DNA of 14,837 nucleotides from Vulcanimicrobiota bacterium (lineage in GTDB: Bacteria > Vulcanimicrobiota > Vulcanimicrobiia > Vulcanimicrobiales > Vulcanimicrobiaceae): the NCBI GenBank assembly GCA_019247395.1, contig JAFAOZ010000081.1:1-14837 (forward strand), given 5' to 3'. The notes beneath the pieces were generated by a model that saw only the letters and a list, made by a program, of their open reading frames with translations, was not told where the DNA came from and ran no database searches. Made by a program: the position numbers and the translations under genes. Below, in pieces: positions 1 to 7,771 of the stretch (positions are counted from its first letter, which is position 1; each line of letters begins with the position of its first letter).

Positions 1-1
1 G

Positions 2-277
2 CAGGTATTCAAAGTCAGCCGCGTCGGCACGATCGTCGGATGCTACGTTACCAGCGGCAAGATCACGCGCAACGCAAAGGTGCGCGTCGTTCGAGACGCT
101 GCCGTCGTATTCGACGGAGAGATCGAGAGCTTGCGCCGCTTCAAAGATGACGTCCGCGAAGTCGCCGAAGGCTTCGAATGCGGCATCCAAGTTGCGAAGT
201 TCCAAGATCTCAAAGAGGGCGACGTCATCGAAGCCTACGTGCGGGAACAGGTCGCTGCGGAACTGGTGCGGGCATGA
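2..277 (+). CDS. infB: Translation initiation factor IF-2, C-terminal fragment
   Basis: The last 91 residues of IF-2, the GTPase that places initiator fMet-tRNA on the 30S subunit and promotes 50S joining. The gene is cut off by the window edge and reads in from position 2. The visible part is the C-terminal beta-barrel (C2) domain that binds fMet-tRNA. It carries family blocks such as [17 protein letters not shown], the [10 protein letters not shown] segment, the ECG triplet and the closing GDVIEAY. The stop codon overlaps the rbfA start in an ATGA arrangement, so the two are translationally coupled. The infB-rbfA order is that of the classical nusA-infB operon. The identification is very secure; the GTPase domain lies outside the window. 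Confidence 0.96.
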   Translation, partial: QVFKVSRVGTIVGCYVTSGKITRNAKVRVVRDAAVVFDGEIESLRRFKDDVREVAEGFECGIQVAKFQDLKEGDVIEAYVREQVAAELVRA

Positions 278-639
278 AGGCGCAACGTATCGCCAAGATC
301 GATCACGAGATTCAGCGCGTGCTCGGCACGCTCGTCTCGCAGGAGCTGCAAGATCCACGCCTCGCGTTCGTGACGGTGACGCGTGCCGAGGTGAGCGACG
401 ATCTGCGTTACTGCAAGGTCTTCGTCTCCGTGATCGGCGACCGGCACGCGGCTCGCCAGTCGCTCGACGCGCTCAAGCACGCCGGCCGTTTCCTGCGTGG
501 CGAGCTCGGGCGTAAGATCGACTTACGCCACACGCCCGAGCTGATCTTCGTCGAAGACCGCTCCGCCGAACGCGCGATTGCGCTTGCGAAGACGCTGCGC
601 GAAGCCGCGGCCAACTCGCCGCACGAGAACGGCGAGTGA
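274..639 (+). CDS. rbfA: Ribosome-binding factor A
   Basis: A 121-residue RbfA, a small KH-fold protein that binds the immature 30S subunit and helps process and fold the 16S rRNA 5' end. Its length is normal for the family. Family blocks are visible: an N-terminal helix ([20 protein letters not shown]), [18 protein letters not shown], a YCKVFVSV strand, and the C-terminal [13 protein letters not shown] segment. The ATG at 274 is chosen because it overlaps the infB stop as ATGA and begins the conserved N-terminus. An upstream in-frame ATG at 178 would add unrelated residues inside infB. The end overlaps the GTG start of the next gene by 4 nt, consistent with one polycistronic transcript. Confidence 0.95.
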   Translation: MKAQRIAKIDHEIQRVLGTLVSQELQDPRLAFVTVTRAEVSDDLRYCKVFVSVIGDRHAARQSLDALKHAGRFLRGELGRKIDLRHTPELIFVEDRSAERAIALAKTLREAAANSPHENGE

Positions 640-1616
640 TCGAGAGCACTCCCGCAATCGCATCGGCTGCCCAAGTCGTTGCGGAGTTGCGCCGTCGCAG
701 CGCCTTCGTGATGGTCAGTCACGTCAAGCCCGACGGCGACACGCTGGGCGCCGGGCTTGCGTTGGGCTTGGCACTCAAACGACTCGGGAAGCGGGTCGCA
801 TATTTTCAGCAGGATGCCGTGCCGCGAAATCTTCGATTTCTTCCGGACTCCGAGCTCGTCGGCCGCGAGCTGCCCGCCGATCTGCCGCCCGACACGCTCT
901 ACGTCTTTTTCGATATGAGCGACTGGCGCCGTGCGGGCGAATATTTACCGGCCGTCGCCCGCGAGAACATGCTCGACATCGACCATCATCTCGGGAACTC
1001 GCTCTTCGGCAAATTGAACTTCGTGCTCGAGCACGAATGTTCGACCGGGACGGTGGTGATGCACTTGCTGCGCGAGCTCGGCGTACCGATCGATGCGCCG
1101 ATCGCGACCTGCATTCTTGCGACGATCATGACCGATACGGGCGGATTCATGCATTCGAATACGACGCCGGAGGCGCTCGATCTCTCCGCCGAGTTAATGC
1201 GCCAAGGGGCCGACAAGGAAGAGATTACGGAGCAAATTTTTCTGCGCAAGCGCGTGGCGGCGACGAAACTGCTCGGCCGCATCATCGAGGCGATGAAGTT
1301 CGAGCACGGCGGACGGTACTGTTACTCCTACGTGGACGATGCGATGCTGGAGGCGACGGGCGCGGACGGCGAAGACACCGAGGATGTCGTCAATACGCTC
1401 CTCGGGCAGGACGGCGTCGACGTCGCGGCGCTTTTCAAAGCGATTGAAGGCGAAATCCGCGTCAGTCTTCGATCCGGCGGATGCATCAACGTGCAAGCCG
1501 CCGCACAGCGACTCGGCGGCGGCGGACACTTTCGCGCATCCGGATTGACCTATCACGGTACGTTGCAGGAAGCTATTCCGGCCGTCGAAGCGGCGCTCGT
1601 GGCAGAGGGTTTGTAA
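636..1616 (+). CDS. nrnA: DHH/DHHA1 phosphoesterase, NrnA-type oligoribonuclease / pAp phosphatase
   Basis: A 326-residue DHH-family phosphoesterase. Members hydrolyse short RNAs (nanoRNA), 3'-phosphoadenosine 5'-phosphate or pApA in the cytoplasm. Visible motifs are HVKPDGDTLGAG (about residues 29-40; metal ligands H29, D33, D35), FFDMSD (D93), the signature DIDHH (114-118), MTDTGGF (166-171), and a C-terminal DHHA1 domain ending in GGGGHFRASG. Length and motif order match NrnA. The GTG at 636 overlaps the rbfA stop as GTGA and is the only sensible start. nrnA next to rbfA and truB is a common arrangement in several phyla. Preference between nanoRNA, pAp and dinucleotides cannot be read from the sequence. 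Confidence 0.92.
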   Translation: MIESTPAIASAAQVVAELRRRSAFVMVSHVKPDGDTLGAGLALGLALKRLGKRVAYFQQDAVPRNLRFLPDSELVGRELPADLPPDTLYVFFDMSDWRRAGEYLPAVARENMLDIDHHLGNSLFGKLNFVLEHECSTGTVVMHLLRELGVPIDAPIATCILATIMTDTGGFMHSNTTPEALDLSAELMRQGADKEEITEQIFLRKRVAATKLLGRIIEAMKFEHGGRYCYSYVDDAMLEATGADGEDTEDVVNTLLGQDGVDVAALFKAIEGEIRVSLRSGGCINVQAAAQRLGGGGHFRASGLTYHGTLQEAIPAVEAALVAEGL

Positions 1617-1626
1617 TCGCCACGTG

Positions 1627-1651
1627 TCATCCTGAGCTTGTCGAAGGATGA
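1627..1651. repeat. 25-nt palindromic intergenic repeat, TCATCCT / AGGATGA arms
   Basis: A perfect 7-bp inverted repeat (TCATCCT at 1627-1633, AGGATGA at 1645-1651) flanks an 11-nt centre, GAGCTTGTCGA. The sequence resembles a class of short palindromic repeats with a CTTGTCGA core that is scattered between genes in many bacterial genomes; this is recalled, not searched. Only one copy is in this window. It fills most of the 31-nt nrnA-truB gap and extends into the truB start: the truB ATG (1648-1650) lies in the right arm, and the last in-frame upstream stop (TGA, 1633-1635) lies at the end of the left arm. In mRNA the hairpin would pair the truB start codon. Confidence 0.75.
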
Positions 1652-2544
1652 TAGGGTTCGTCAATCTCTTTAAGGCGGCCGGACCGAGCTCCGCGCAAGC
1701 GGTTTCGCGCCTGCGCCGCATCTACGGATTCTACGCCGGCGATCGCCGGCTGAGTGCCGGACATCTCGGCACGCTCGACCCGCAAGCCGCCGGCGTCCTT
1801 CCCGTTGCGATCGGGAAAGCAACGCGGCTCATTCCGTTGCTGGCAGATCAGCGGAAGAGTTACGCGTGCACGCTGGTCGTAGGCCGGTCGACCACGACGC
1901 AGGACGCACTGGGCGAAACGGTTGAGGCACGGCCCGTTCCGTCGGACTGGGCCGCGCGACTAGAAAAAACTCTGCCGTCGTTTCTCGGCCGTATCGCACA
2001 AACGCCGCCGATGTTCTCGGCGGCGCACCATCAGGGCAAGCGATTATACGAACTTGCTCGTGAAGGCAAAACCGTCGAGCGCAAGGCGAGAACCATTACG
2101 ATCTACGGCGCGACCCTGCTAGGCGTCGAGCCGTCCGCTTCGACGGGCTTGGGGCAAGCCGTTGCCCGTCTGCGAATCGCGTGCAGTGAAGGCACGTACG
2201 TGCGGACACTCTGTCATGACCTCGGTGCCGCGATCGGAGTGCCCGCGCATATGGGCGCGCTCGTACGCGAAGCATCCGGTCCGTTCGTTCTCTACGAAGC
2301 GCGCACGCTCGACGAAATTGCTCGCGAACCGTCGGAGGCCCTCATCGCGCCCGAACACATCATTCCATTTCCGACGATCGTGCTCGATTTACGCGGGTCG
2401 GCGGATTTTCGCGCCGGCCGCGTCGTGCCGCTTCCCGAAGGCGCAACCGGCCGTCACGTTTTCGTCCGCGATGAATCGCGCACGCTCGTCGGGGTCGGCG
2501 AGGCCTTAGGAGCGCTTCTCGCGCCGCGCAAGGTTTTCGTGTGA
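1648..2544 (+). CDS. truB: tRNA pseudouridine(55) synthase
   Basis: A 298-residue TruB, which converts U55 of the tRNA T-arm to pseudouridine. The catalytic block SAGHLGTLDPQAAGVLP carries the nucleophilic aspartate (D44). Other family blocks are GFVNLFKAAGPSS at the N-terminus, YACTLVVGRSTTTQDALG, QTPPMFSAAHHQGKRLYELA, and CSEGTYVRTLCHDLGAAIG. The start is fixed by sequence: there is an in-frame stop at 1633-1635 and no other start codon before ATG 1648, which sits directly before the conserved GFVNLFK block. No Shine-Dalgarno stands at normal spacing; the AAGG of the repeat abuts the ATG. Initiation may therefore depend on coupling from nrnA or be weak. The stop overlaps ribF by 4 nt (GTGA). 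Confidence 0.95.
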   Translation: MIGFVNLFKAAGPSSAQAVSRLRRIYGFYAGDRRLSAGHLGTLDPQAAGVLPVAIGKATRLIPLLADQRKSYACTLVVGRSTTTQDALGETVEARPVPSDWAARLEKTLPSFLGRIAQTPPMFSAAHHQGKRLYELAREGKTVERKARTITIYGATLLGVEPSASTGLGQAVARLRIACSEGTYVRTLCHDLGAAIGVPAHMGALVREASGPFVLYEARTLDEIAREPSEALIAPEHIIPFPTIVLDLRGSADFRAGRVVPLPEGATGRHVFVRDESRTLVGVGEALGALLAPRKVFV

Positions 2545-3455
2545 ACGTGCATCACGAGCTGACGCGCGAAAGCACGCGTCCGTTGGTGCTCGCGATCGGT
2601 TTTTTTGACGGCTTCCATCGCGGGCACCGCGAGCTCGCACGCCGCGCGCTGCGTCTTCGCAGACCCGGCTGGCGCTGCGGACTCTTGACGTTTGAGAATC
2701 ATCCGGCAACCCATCTGCGCCCGGGATCGGAGCCCGATCTCTTGTGCACGCCGCAGGAGCGGCTCGAGCTCTTCGGCCGCGCCGGATTCGAAGAGTGTTT
2801 TTTCGTGCCGTTCGACGAGCGTATTGCGACGCTCTCGCCCGACGAATTCTTGCAGCTGCTGCTCGAGCATTTGCACGTTGCGGCCGTCGTCGTCGGCACG
2901 ACCTTTCGTTTCGGTCATAAACGCACGGGCGACGTCGCGGTCATGACGGAGTTCCTCGAGCGGCACGGGGCTAGCGCCGTTGCGGTATCGCCGGTCTGTG
3001 ACGGCGGCGAGCGGATCTCGAGCACCCGCATTCGCACGCTTGTGCGCGACGGCGAGCTCGTACGGGCAGACGAGCTTCTCGGCGGTACCGGCTACGAGCT
3101 GCGCGGACCGGTGGAGGTGGGTGCGGGCCGGGGCCACGCCCTGGGGTTTCCGACGGCGAACCTTCGCGTGCCCGGCAAACTGCTTCCTAAAGACGGCGTC
3201 TATGCCGCAACTGCGCGTTACGATGGGCGGGATTACGCCGCTCTGGTTTCAATCGGAAGCAATCCACAGTTCGGCGGCGGCGAGCGGACCGTTGAGGCCT
3301 GGCTGCGCGATTTTCAGCTGACGATCTACGGGCGGGAACTGGCCCTGCGCGACTTCCGGTACCTGCGCGAACAGCGGCTTTTTGCCGGAGTGGGCGAACT
3401 CGTCAAGCAGATGCAGTGTGACCTGCAAGCGATCGGCTATCCGAGTTATGGATAG
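2541..3455 (+). CDS. ribF: Bifunctional riboflavin kinase / FAD synthetase
   Basis: A 304-residue RibF, which phosphorylates riboflavin to FMN and adenylylates FMN to FAD. The N-terminal nucleotidyltransferase half shows FFDGFHRGHR (21-30, the HxGH-type site), TFRFGHKRTGD (121-131) and ISSTRIR (159-165). The C-terminal kinase half shows GRGHALGFPTANL (PTAN at 204-207, nucleotide and Mg binding), DGVYAA, VSIGSNPQF and TVEAWLRDF, where E252 matches the catalytic-base position. GTG 2541 overlaps the truB stop; an AAGG at 2530-2533 is 7 nt upstream. truB-ribF adjacency is a widespread pair. The 3' end overlaps the next gene by 8 nt. Confidence 0.95.
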   Translation: MNVHHELTRESTRPLVLAIGFFDGFHRGHRELARRALRLRRPGWRCGLLTFENHPATHLRPGSEPDLLCTPQERLELFGRAGFEECFFVPFDERIATLSPDEFLQLLLEHLHVAAVVVGTTFRFGHKRTGDVAVMTEFLERHGASAVAVSPVCDGGERISSTRIRTLVRDGELVRADELLGGTGYELRGPVEVGAGRGHALGFPTANLRVPGKLLPKDGVYAATARYDGRDYAALVSIGSNPQFGGGERTVEAWLRDFQLTIYGRELALRDFRYLREQRLFAGVGELVKQMQCDLQAIGYPSYG

Positions 3456-3957
3456 GGCCGCAGCCCTAGCCGTCGCTCTCGCATGCTCGCTTGCCGCCTG
3501 CGCGAGAGACGGATCCGACTCGGGATCGACGACCGCGGTCGCGCAGGTAGGTCATCCGGCGCCCGCCTGGACGGAGCCGAGTATTCCCGGGCCGACGCTT
3601 TCACTCGCCGCCCTGCGCGGCAAGCCCGTCTACCTGAACTTTTTTGCAACGTGGTGTCCGCCGTGCGCGCAAGAAGCACCGGCAATCGACGCCCTCTCCC
3701 GTAGTTTCTCGCCAGCGGGCTTGCGCGTGGTCGGCGTTGACGTTTTGGAAAACGCGCGCAAAGCGGCGCTCTTTCGAACGCAGCATCATTTGACTTATCC
3801 GGTCGTCGTCGACACGGGCGCGCTTCGCTCGCAATACGAGATCAACGGCCTGCCGGTTCACGTCTTCATCGACCGTAACGGCGTCGTGCGCAAGATCGCC
3901 GTTGGCGAACTTTCACCGGCGGCGATGCGCGAGAACGTCGAGCGCATCGTGCGATAG
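3448..3957 (+). CDS. TlpA/ResA-like thioredoxin-fold lipoprotein
   Basis: A 169-residue exported thiol-disulfide protein. A short hydrophobic signal ends in the lipobox LAAC (lipidated Cys18), so it should be anchored outside the cytoplasmic membrane. The redoxin domain starts near G35, with TLSLAALRGKPVYLNFFATWC and the active site C70-P-P-C73. The cis-proline is P136 in GLPVHVFID. WCPPC is the usual TlpA/ResA/CcmG form, which reduces disulfides, for example in apocytochromes. The ATG at 3448 shares ATGGATAG with the end of ribF; it gives a proper signal peptide, unlike in-frame starts further up. No cytochrome maturation genes are nearby, so the substrate is unknown. Cys13 in the signal is removed on processing. 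Confidence 0.88.
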   Translation: MDRAAALAVALACSLAACARDGSDSGSTTAVAQVGHPAPAWTEPSIPGPTLSLAALRGKPVYLNFFATWCPPCAQEAPAIDALSRSFSPAGLRVVGVDVLENARKAALFRTQHHLTYPVVVDTGALRSQYEINGLPVHVFIDRNGVVRKIAVGELSPAAMRENVERIVR

Positions 3958-3959
3958 CA

Positions 3960-5801
3960 ATGTTTGCGAAAAACTCGGAGCGGCGTTGGGCATTGGCATT
4001 GGGAGCTGCCATACTCGCGGGTTGCGCCGGCAGCGGCGGCCAAGGCAACCTGCTTTTTCCACCTGGAAGCGGTACCGCAAGCGCTATCACCGGCGTCGGA
4101 AATACCGTCGTAAAGATTTACGTGCCCGCCGGCAGTCAAGTGAGCACGCCGAATCCCCGATTGCCTTTTAATCCGTCACCGCCCAATGGAATGGCGCCGC
4201 CTGCGAACGGCACGTCACCTATGCAGGGCCTTGCGACGCCGCCGGTCACAACGCCCCCGCCCGTAACAACCGGCCCGGCTGCACCCGGCTCGCAACTCTT
4301 AGCGATCAACGTGAATGGTCCGACCGCCATCAATCAGACGGTTCCCGTCGGACCGAACTCGAGCGGCTGCGCCCAGGCGCCGGGCGGGTCCACCTGCCAG
4401 CTCGCGCTCTCGCTCCCCGCCGGGACCTACACCGGAACGATCGGCAACGCGGCGATTGCCTTCACCGTGGTCGCCGCCTCGAGCAACGTGCTCAACTTAA
4501 CGCTCGGCGGCGTTCCCGCGCAGGCGGTGATCGTGCCCGCTTCGACCGCGAGCGCGCAGAACGGACAAGGGGGAATCGATCTGTACGGGGCGGGGAAACA
4601 CGCGGTGCTCGTCGAGCTCCTGGACGCGAATCAGAACGTTATGGTCGGCGGCAACGGCGCAACGTTCACCTTAAACCAAGCCGGCGGATCGCTCCAGCTC
4701 AACGTCGCGCAAGCGACGGCGTCGGCGCCGAACTTTTTTTACGTTACCGCTGCCGGCGCGTCGAACGGAAGCTCGGCATTGCTGCATGCGAGCGTGAATT
4801 ACGCCGGCCCCGGAAATCCGTGCGCTCAGGCCGCCGCGGTCTGTACCGGAACGACGCGCGTCGACGTACGGCAAATCTTGGCGGTCGCCAACTCGGGCGC
4901 AAATACGGTAACGCTCTATGTGGCGGGGCAAATCGCCCCGCTCATGACGATCCAAAGCGGTGTGGTCAGTCCGCAGGCACTGGCGTTCGACACCGTCGGC
5001 GACCTCTTCGTCGCCAATCAGTCCGGCAGCGTGACGGAATACGCGCCGCCGTACAATCAAACGCCCGTCTCCATCACGAACGGCGTCAACCATCCCCAGT
5101 CGCTTGCAGTGGACGCGCGCGGCGATCTCTTCGTGGCAAACGGCAACGGCAGCAATACGGTGACGGTCTACTCGCCCCCGTATAGCGGACCGCCGGCGGC
5201 GACGATCGCTTCGAACGTCGACGATCCGGTAAGCCTCGCGCTCGATGGAGCGGCCGACCTCTTCGTCGTCAACGCTTCGGCGAATACCGTCAGCGAATAT
5301 GCACCGCCGTATGCTACCGCGTCGGCGGTGGTCACTAAGGGACTCAACACACCGAGCTCGGCCGCATTGGACCTTCACGGGAATCTCTTCGTCGCAAATC
5401 TCAATTCGACACCGAACGCGGTAGTCGAATACGTTCCGCCATTTTCGAGCGCGAGCGTGCCCGTCGCGACGATCACGAACGGCGTGAACGAGCAGGGCGC
5501 GATCGCAATGCTGTCGTCGAATCTCTTCGTGCCGAATCAAGGCGCCAACACCGTCACCGAGTATACGGCGCCATACACCAATCCGCCGACCACGATCTCC
5601 GGCGGACTAAGCCAGCCGCTGGCACTCGCGATCGACTCGGGCGGGAATCTGTACGTTGCGAATTACGGCAACAACACCGTGACGCAATACGCGGCACCGT
5701 ATGGCCCGGGTACCTGGAATACGATCTCGAACGGCGTCAACGCTCCAATGGCCTTGACGCTTTCGCCCGCGACCGGCAACGCGCCGACGCTTTTGCCTTA
5801 G
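3960..5801 (+). CDS. Lipoprotein with proline-rich stalk, beta domains and seven-bladed NHL-like propeller
   Basis: A 613-residue exported protein of unassigned function. The signal peptide ends in LAGC (lipidated Cys22). Residues 60-110 are rich in Pro, Thr and Gly and look like a flexible stalk. Residues about 112-300 are beta-rich, with two cysteine pairs (C137/C146, C288/C295) that could form disulfides. Residues about 302-613 carry seven repeats of about 43 residues with the pattern GNLFVAN..NTVTEYAPPY, typical of NHL/SMP-30-like beta-propellers. The repeat starts part-way through a blade and ends with the complementary strand, as in a circularly closed propeller. The ATG is 2 nt after the previous stop. 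NHL propellers bind proteins, sugars or RNA; no catalytic site is evident. The stop overlaps the stop of the opposing Clp gene. Confidence 0.85.
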   Translation: MFAKNSERRWALALGAAILAGCAGSGGQGNLLFPPGSGTASAITGVGNTVVKIYVPAGSQVSTPNPRLPFNPSPPNGMAPPANGTSPMQGLATPPVTTPPPVTTGPAAPGSQLLAINVNGPTAINQTVPVGPNSSGCAQAPGGSTCQLALSLPAGTYTGTIGNAAIAFTVVAASSNVLNLTLGGVPAQAVIVPASTASAQNGQGGIDLYGAGKHAVLVELLDANQNVMVGGNGATFTLNQAGGSLQLNVAQATASAPNFFYVTAAGASNGSSALLHASVNYAGPGNPCAQAAAVCTGTTRVDVRQILAVANSGANTVTLYVAGQIAPLMTIQSGVVSPQALAFDTVGDLFVANQSGSVTEYAPPYNQTPVSITNGVNHPQSLAVDARGDLFVANGNGSNTVTVYSPPYSGPPAATIASNVDDPVSLALDGAADLFVVNASANTVSEYAPPYATASAVVTKGLNTPSSAALDLHGNLFVANLNSTPNAVVEYVPPFSSASVPVATITNGVNEQGAIAMLSSNLFVPNQGANTVTEYTAPYTNPPTTISGGLSQPLALAIDSGGNLYVANYGNNTVTQYAAPYGPGTWNTISNGVNAPMALTLSPATGNAPTLLP

Positions 5802-7729
5802 GCGGCGCGAACCTGGAGCGCATCGCCCTCCAGCGTTACTTCTGCTCCGCCGCCGTCGCGAAGATCGCCGCGAAGCAGTGCCGCCGATAACGGCGTCGAG
5901 ACGTAATGCGAGACCGTGCGTTGGACGTAACGCGCGCCGCTTCCGGCAGCCATTGAAACGCGTGCGAGATAGAGCTTTGCATCGTCGGATAGGTTCAGCG
6001 AGACGTTGCGCGCGCCGAGGCGCTCGGCGAGCGCGTCCACGTGAATGGTCACGATCGCTTCGATTTGTTCCAGGCCAAGTTCGCTAAAGGGTACGACGTC
6101 GTCGATTCGGTCGAGCAGCTCTAAGCGCAGTGCGATACCAAGCTCGTCTGCAGCCAAGTTCGTCGTGAGGATGATGAGGGCGTGGCGGAAGTCGATGGTG
6201 CGTCCCTTTGAATCGGTGACCCGTCCGTCGTCGAGGATTTGCAGCAGAATTGAAGCGACGTCGGGGTGCGCCTTCTCGACCTCATCAAAGAGCACGACGC
6301 AATACGGTCGCCGCCGCACCGGCTCGGTCAGCTGTCCCGGCTGGTCGTGGCCGGCATATCCCGGCGGAGCGCCCAGCAACCGCGAAACCGTGTGCGGCTC
6401 GGTGAACTCCGAGAGATCGACGCGCACCAGCGCGGCTTCGCTGCCGAAGAGCACCTCGGCGAGTGTTTTCGCGAGCTCGGTCTTTCCGACACCGCTCGGC
6501 CCACGGAACAGGAAGGTTCCCAGCGGTTTGCGCGGATCGTGCAGACCGGTGCGCGCCCGGCGAATTGCCTCGGAAACGGCGGAGATCGCGCGGTCTTGAC
6601 CGATGACGCGTTTGCCCAAAAGTCGTTCGAGGTCGAGCAGCCGTCCCGCTTGGGATTCGGTGAGCGAGGATTGCGGAATACCGGTCCAACGCGTGACTAC
6701 GGCAGCGACGTCGTCGCTCGTCACCCGCGGATACTCGACGGAGCCTTTGTTGGCGAGCGCTACGGAGGCCGCGGCTTCATCCATCAGATCAATCGCCTTA
6801 TCGGGAAGAAAGCGATCCGCTATAAATCGCGCGGAGAGCTGCGCGGCCGTCTCGATCACCGCTTCGTCGATCGTGACGTGGTGATGGCGCGCGTAACGCT
6901 CGCGCAATCCGCGCAGAATTGCGACCGTTTCGTCAATACTCGGCTCTTCGACCATGACGGGCTGAAAGCGGCGCTCGAGCGCCGCATCGGATTCGACGTG
7001 CTTTCGATACTCGTCGAACGTGGTAGCGCCGATGCACTGCAGGTCGCCGCGCGCGAGCTCGGGCTTGATCATCGCGCTGAGGTCGAGCGGTGCGCCTTCC
7101 GCGGAGCCGGCGCCGACGAGTGTGTGCAGCTCGTCGATAAAGAGCACGACGTCGCGCGCGCTGCGTTTAACCTCGTCGAGAATGCGCTTGACGCGCCCTT
7201 CGAATTCACCGCGATACTTCGTGCCGGCGACGAGCGGACCGAGCGATAATGCGAGAAGACGCTTACCACGCAGCGCAGCCGGCGCGTCGCCGGAGACGAT
7301 GCGCTGCGCGAGCCCTTCGACGATCGCGGTCTTACCGACGCCGGGCTCCCCGACGAGACACGGGTTGTTCTTGCTGCGCCGCGCCAGAATTGAGATGAGG
7401 CGGTCGATCTCCTTATCACGCCCGATCACCGGATCGAGTTTTCCGTCGCGCGCAAGCTGCGTGAGATCCCGCGAATAGGCTGAGAGCGTCGGCGTACCGC
7501 CGCGGAATCGTTTGCCAAGCTCGTCGAGCGGTGAAACCTTTCCTTCGCCTTGCATCTTTTCAGCGAGGATCGCGCTTCCGGCGATCACGCCGGCGGCGGC
7601 GAGTGCCGCGCCGATGAGCGGCAGGGCCGTCGCGGCGGTACGTTTCTGCGCACAACGCGAGCAGAGGTGCCTGCCGGCAAAGGAGATCGTGGCCGAGAGC
7701 CGGCCGCAAGCTTCGCAGGTTCGGTTCAT
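5798..7729 (-). CDS. Membrane-associated ClpC/ClpE-like AAA+ ATPase lacking M domain and ClpP loop
   Basis: A 643-residue Hsp100/Clp ATPase with two AAA+ modules. D1 has Walker A GEPGVGKT (127-134), Walker B VVLFIDE (194-200), pore loop KYRG (171-174) and Arg finger region ERRF. D2 has Walker A GPSGVGKT (410-417), Walker B VVLFDE (478-483), pore loop GYAG (457-460), sensor-1 TTN (522-524) and sensor-2 GAR (598-600), so both should hydrolyse ATP. The usual Clp_N repeats are replaced by a zinc ribbon (C5, C8, C23, C26) and a Gly/Ala-rich hydrophobic segment (36-55). About 10 residues stand where the M-domain coiled coil belongs, and about 8 join TTNL to the LRLELLDRID helix, so no ClpP-docking tripeptide loop is present. 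It is probably a ClpP-independent, membrane-tethered unfoldase. ClpE is the closest named relative by its N-terminal zinc motif. Confidence 0.9.
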   Translation of the reverse strand: MNRTCEACGRLSATISFAGRHLCSRCAQKRTAATALPLIGAALAAAGVIAGSAILAEKMQGEGKVSPLDELGKRFRGGTPTLSAYSRDLTQLARDGKLDPVIGRDKEIDRLISILARRSKNNPCLVGEPGVGKTAIVEGLAQRIVSGDAPAALRGKRLLALSLGPLVAGTKYRGEFEGRVKRILDEVKRSARDVVLFIDELHTLVGAGSAEGAPLDLSAMIKPELARGDLQCIGATTFDEYRKHVESDAALERRFQPVMVEEPSIDETVAILRGLRERYARHHHVTIDEAVIETAAQLSARFIADRFLPDKAIDLMDEAAASVALANKGSVEYPRVTSDDVAAVVTRWTGIPQSSLTESQAGRLLDLERLLGKRVIGQDRAISAVSEAIRRARTGLHDPRKPLGTFLFRGPSGVGKTELAKTLAEVLFGSEAALVRVDLSEFTEPHTVSRLLGAPPGYAGHDQPGQLTEPVRRRPYCVVLFDEVEKAHPDVASILLQILDDGRVTDSKGRTIDFRHALIILTTNLAADELGIALRLELLDRIDDVVPFSELGLEQIEAIVTIHVDALAERLGARNVSLNLSDDAKLYLARVSMAAGSGARYVQRTVSHYVSTPLSAALLRGDLRDGGGAEVTLEGDALQVRAA

Positions 7730-7745
7730 CTCTCTGCTCTACCAG

Positions 7746-7760
7746 CCCGAAGCCTTCGGG
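7746..7760. repeat. Small intercistronic inverted repeat
   Basis: CCCGAA-GCC-TTCGGG is a 6-bp perfect stem with a 3-nt loop in the 42-nt gap between the SIMPL gene and the Clp gene. No T-run follows on either strand, so it is not a standard intrinsic terminator. It could modulate the ratio of the two products on a shared minus-strand transcript, or be chance in GC-rich DNA. Confidence 0.35.
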
Positions 7761-7771
7761 GTTTCGGGGGC

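Noticed and set aside
578..1447. Arg-rich + strand frame overlapping rbfA and nrnA
   Set aside because: It overlaps two well-supported genes, is extremely Arg-rich as expected of a shifted frame, and has no motif.
4671..5540. 289-codon - strand open frame within the propeller lipoprotein
   Set aside because: It has Arg/Asp-rich repetitive sequence that is the reverse image of the propeller repeats, with no independent support.
6266..7249. Long + strand open frame opposite the Clp-like gene
   Set aside because: It is antisense to a gene with complete AAA+ motifs and shows no domain of its own. Its length follows from high GC and third-position bias.
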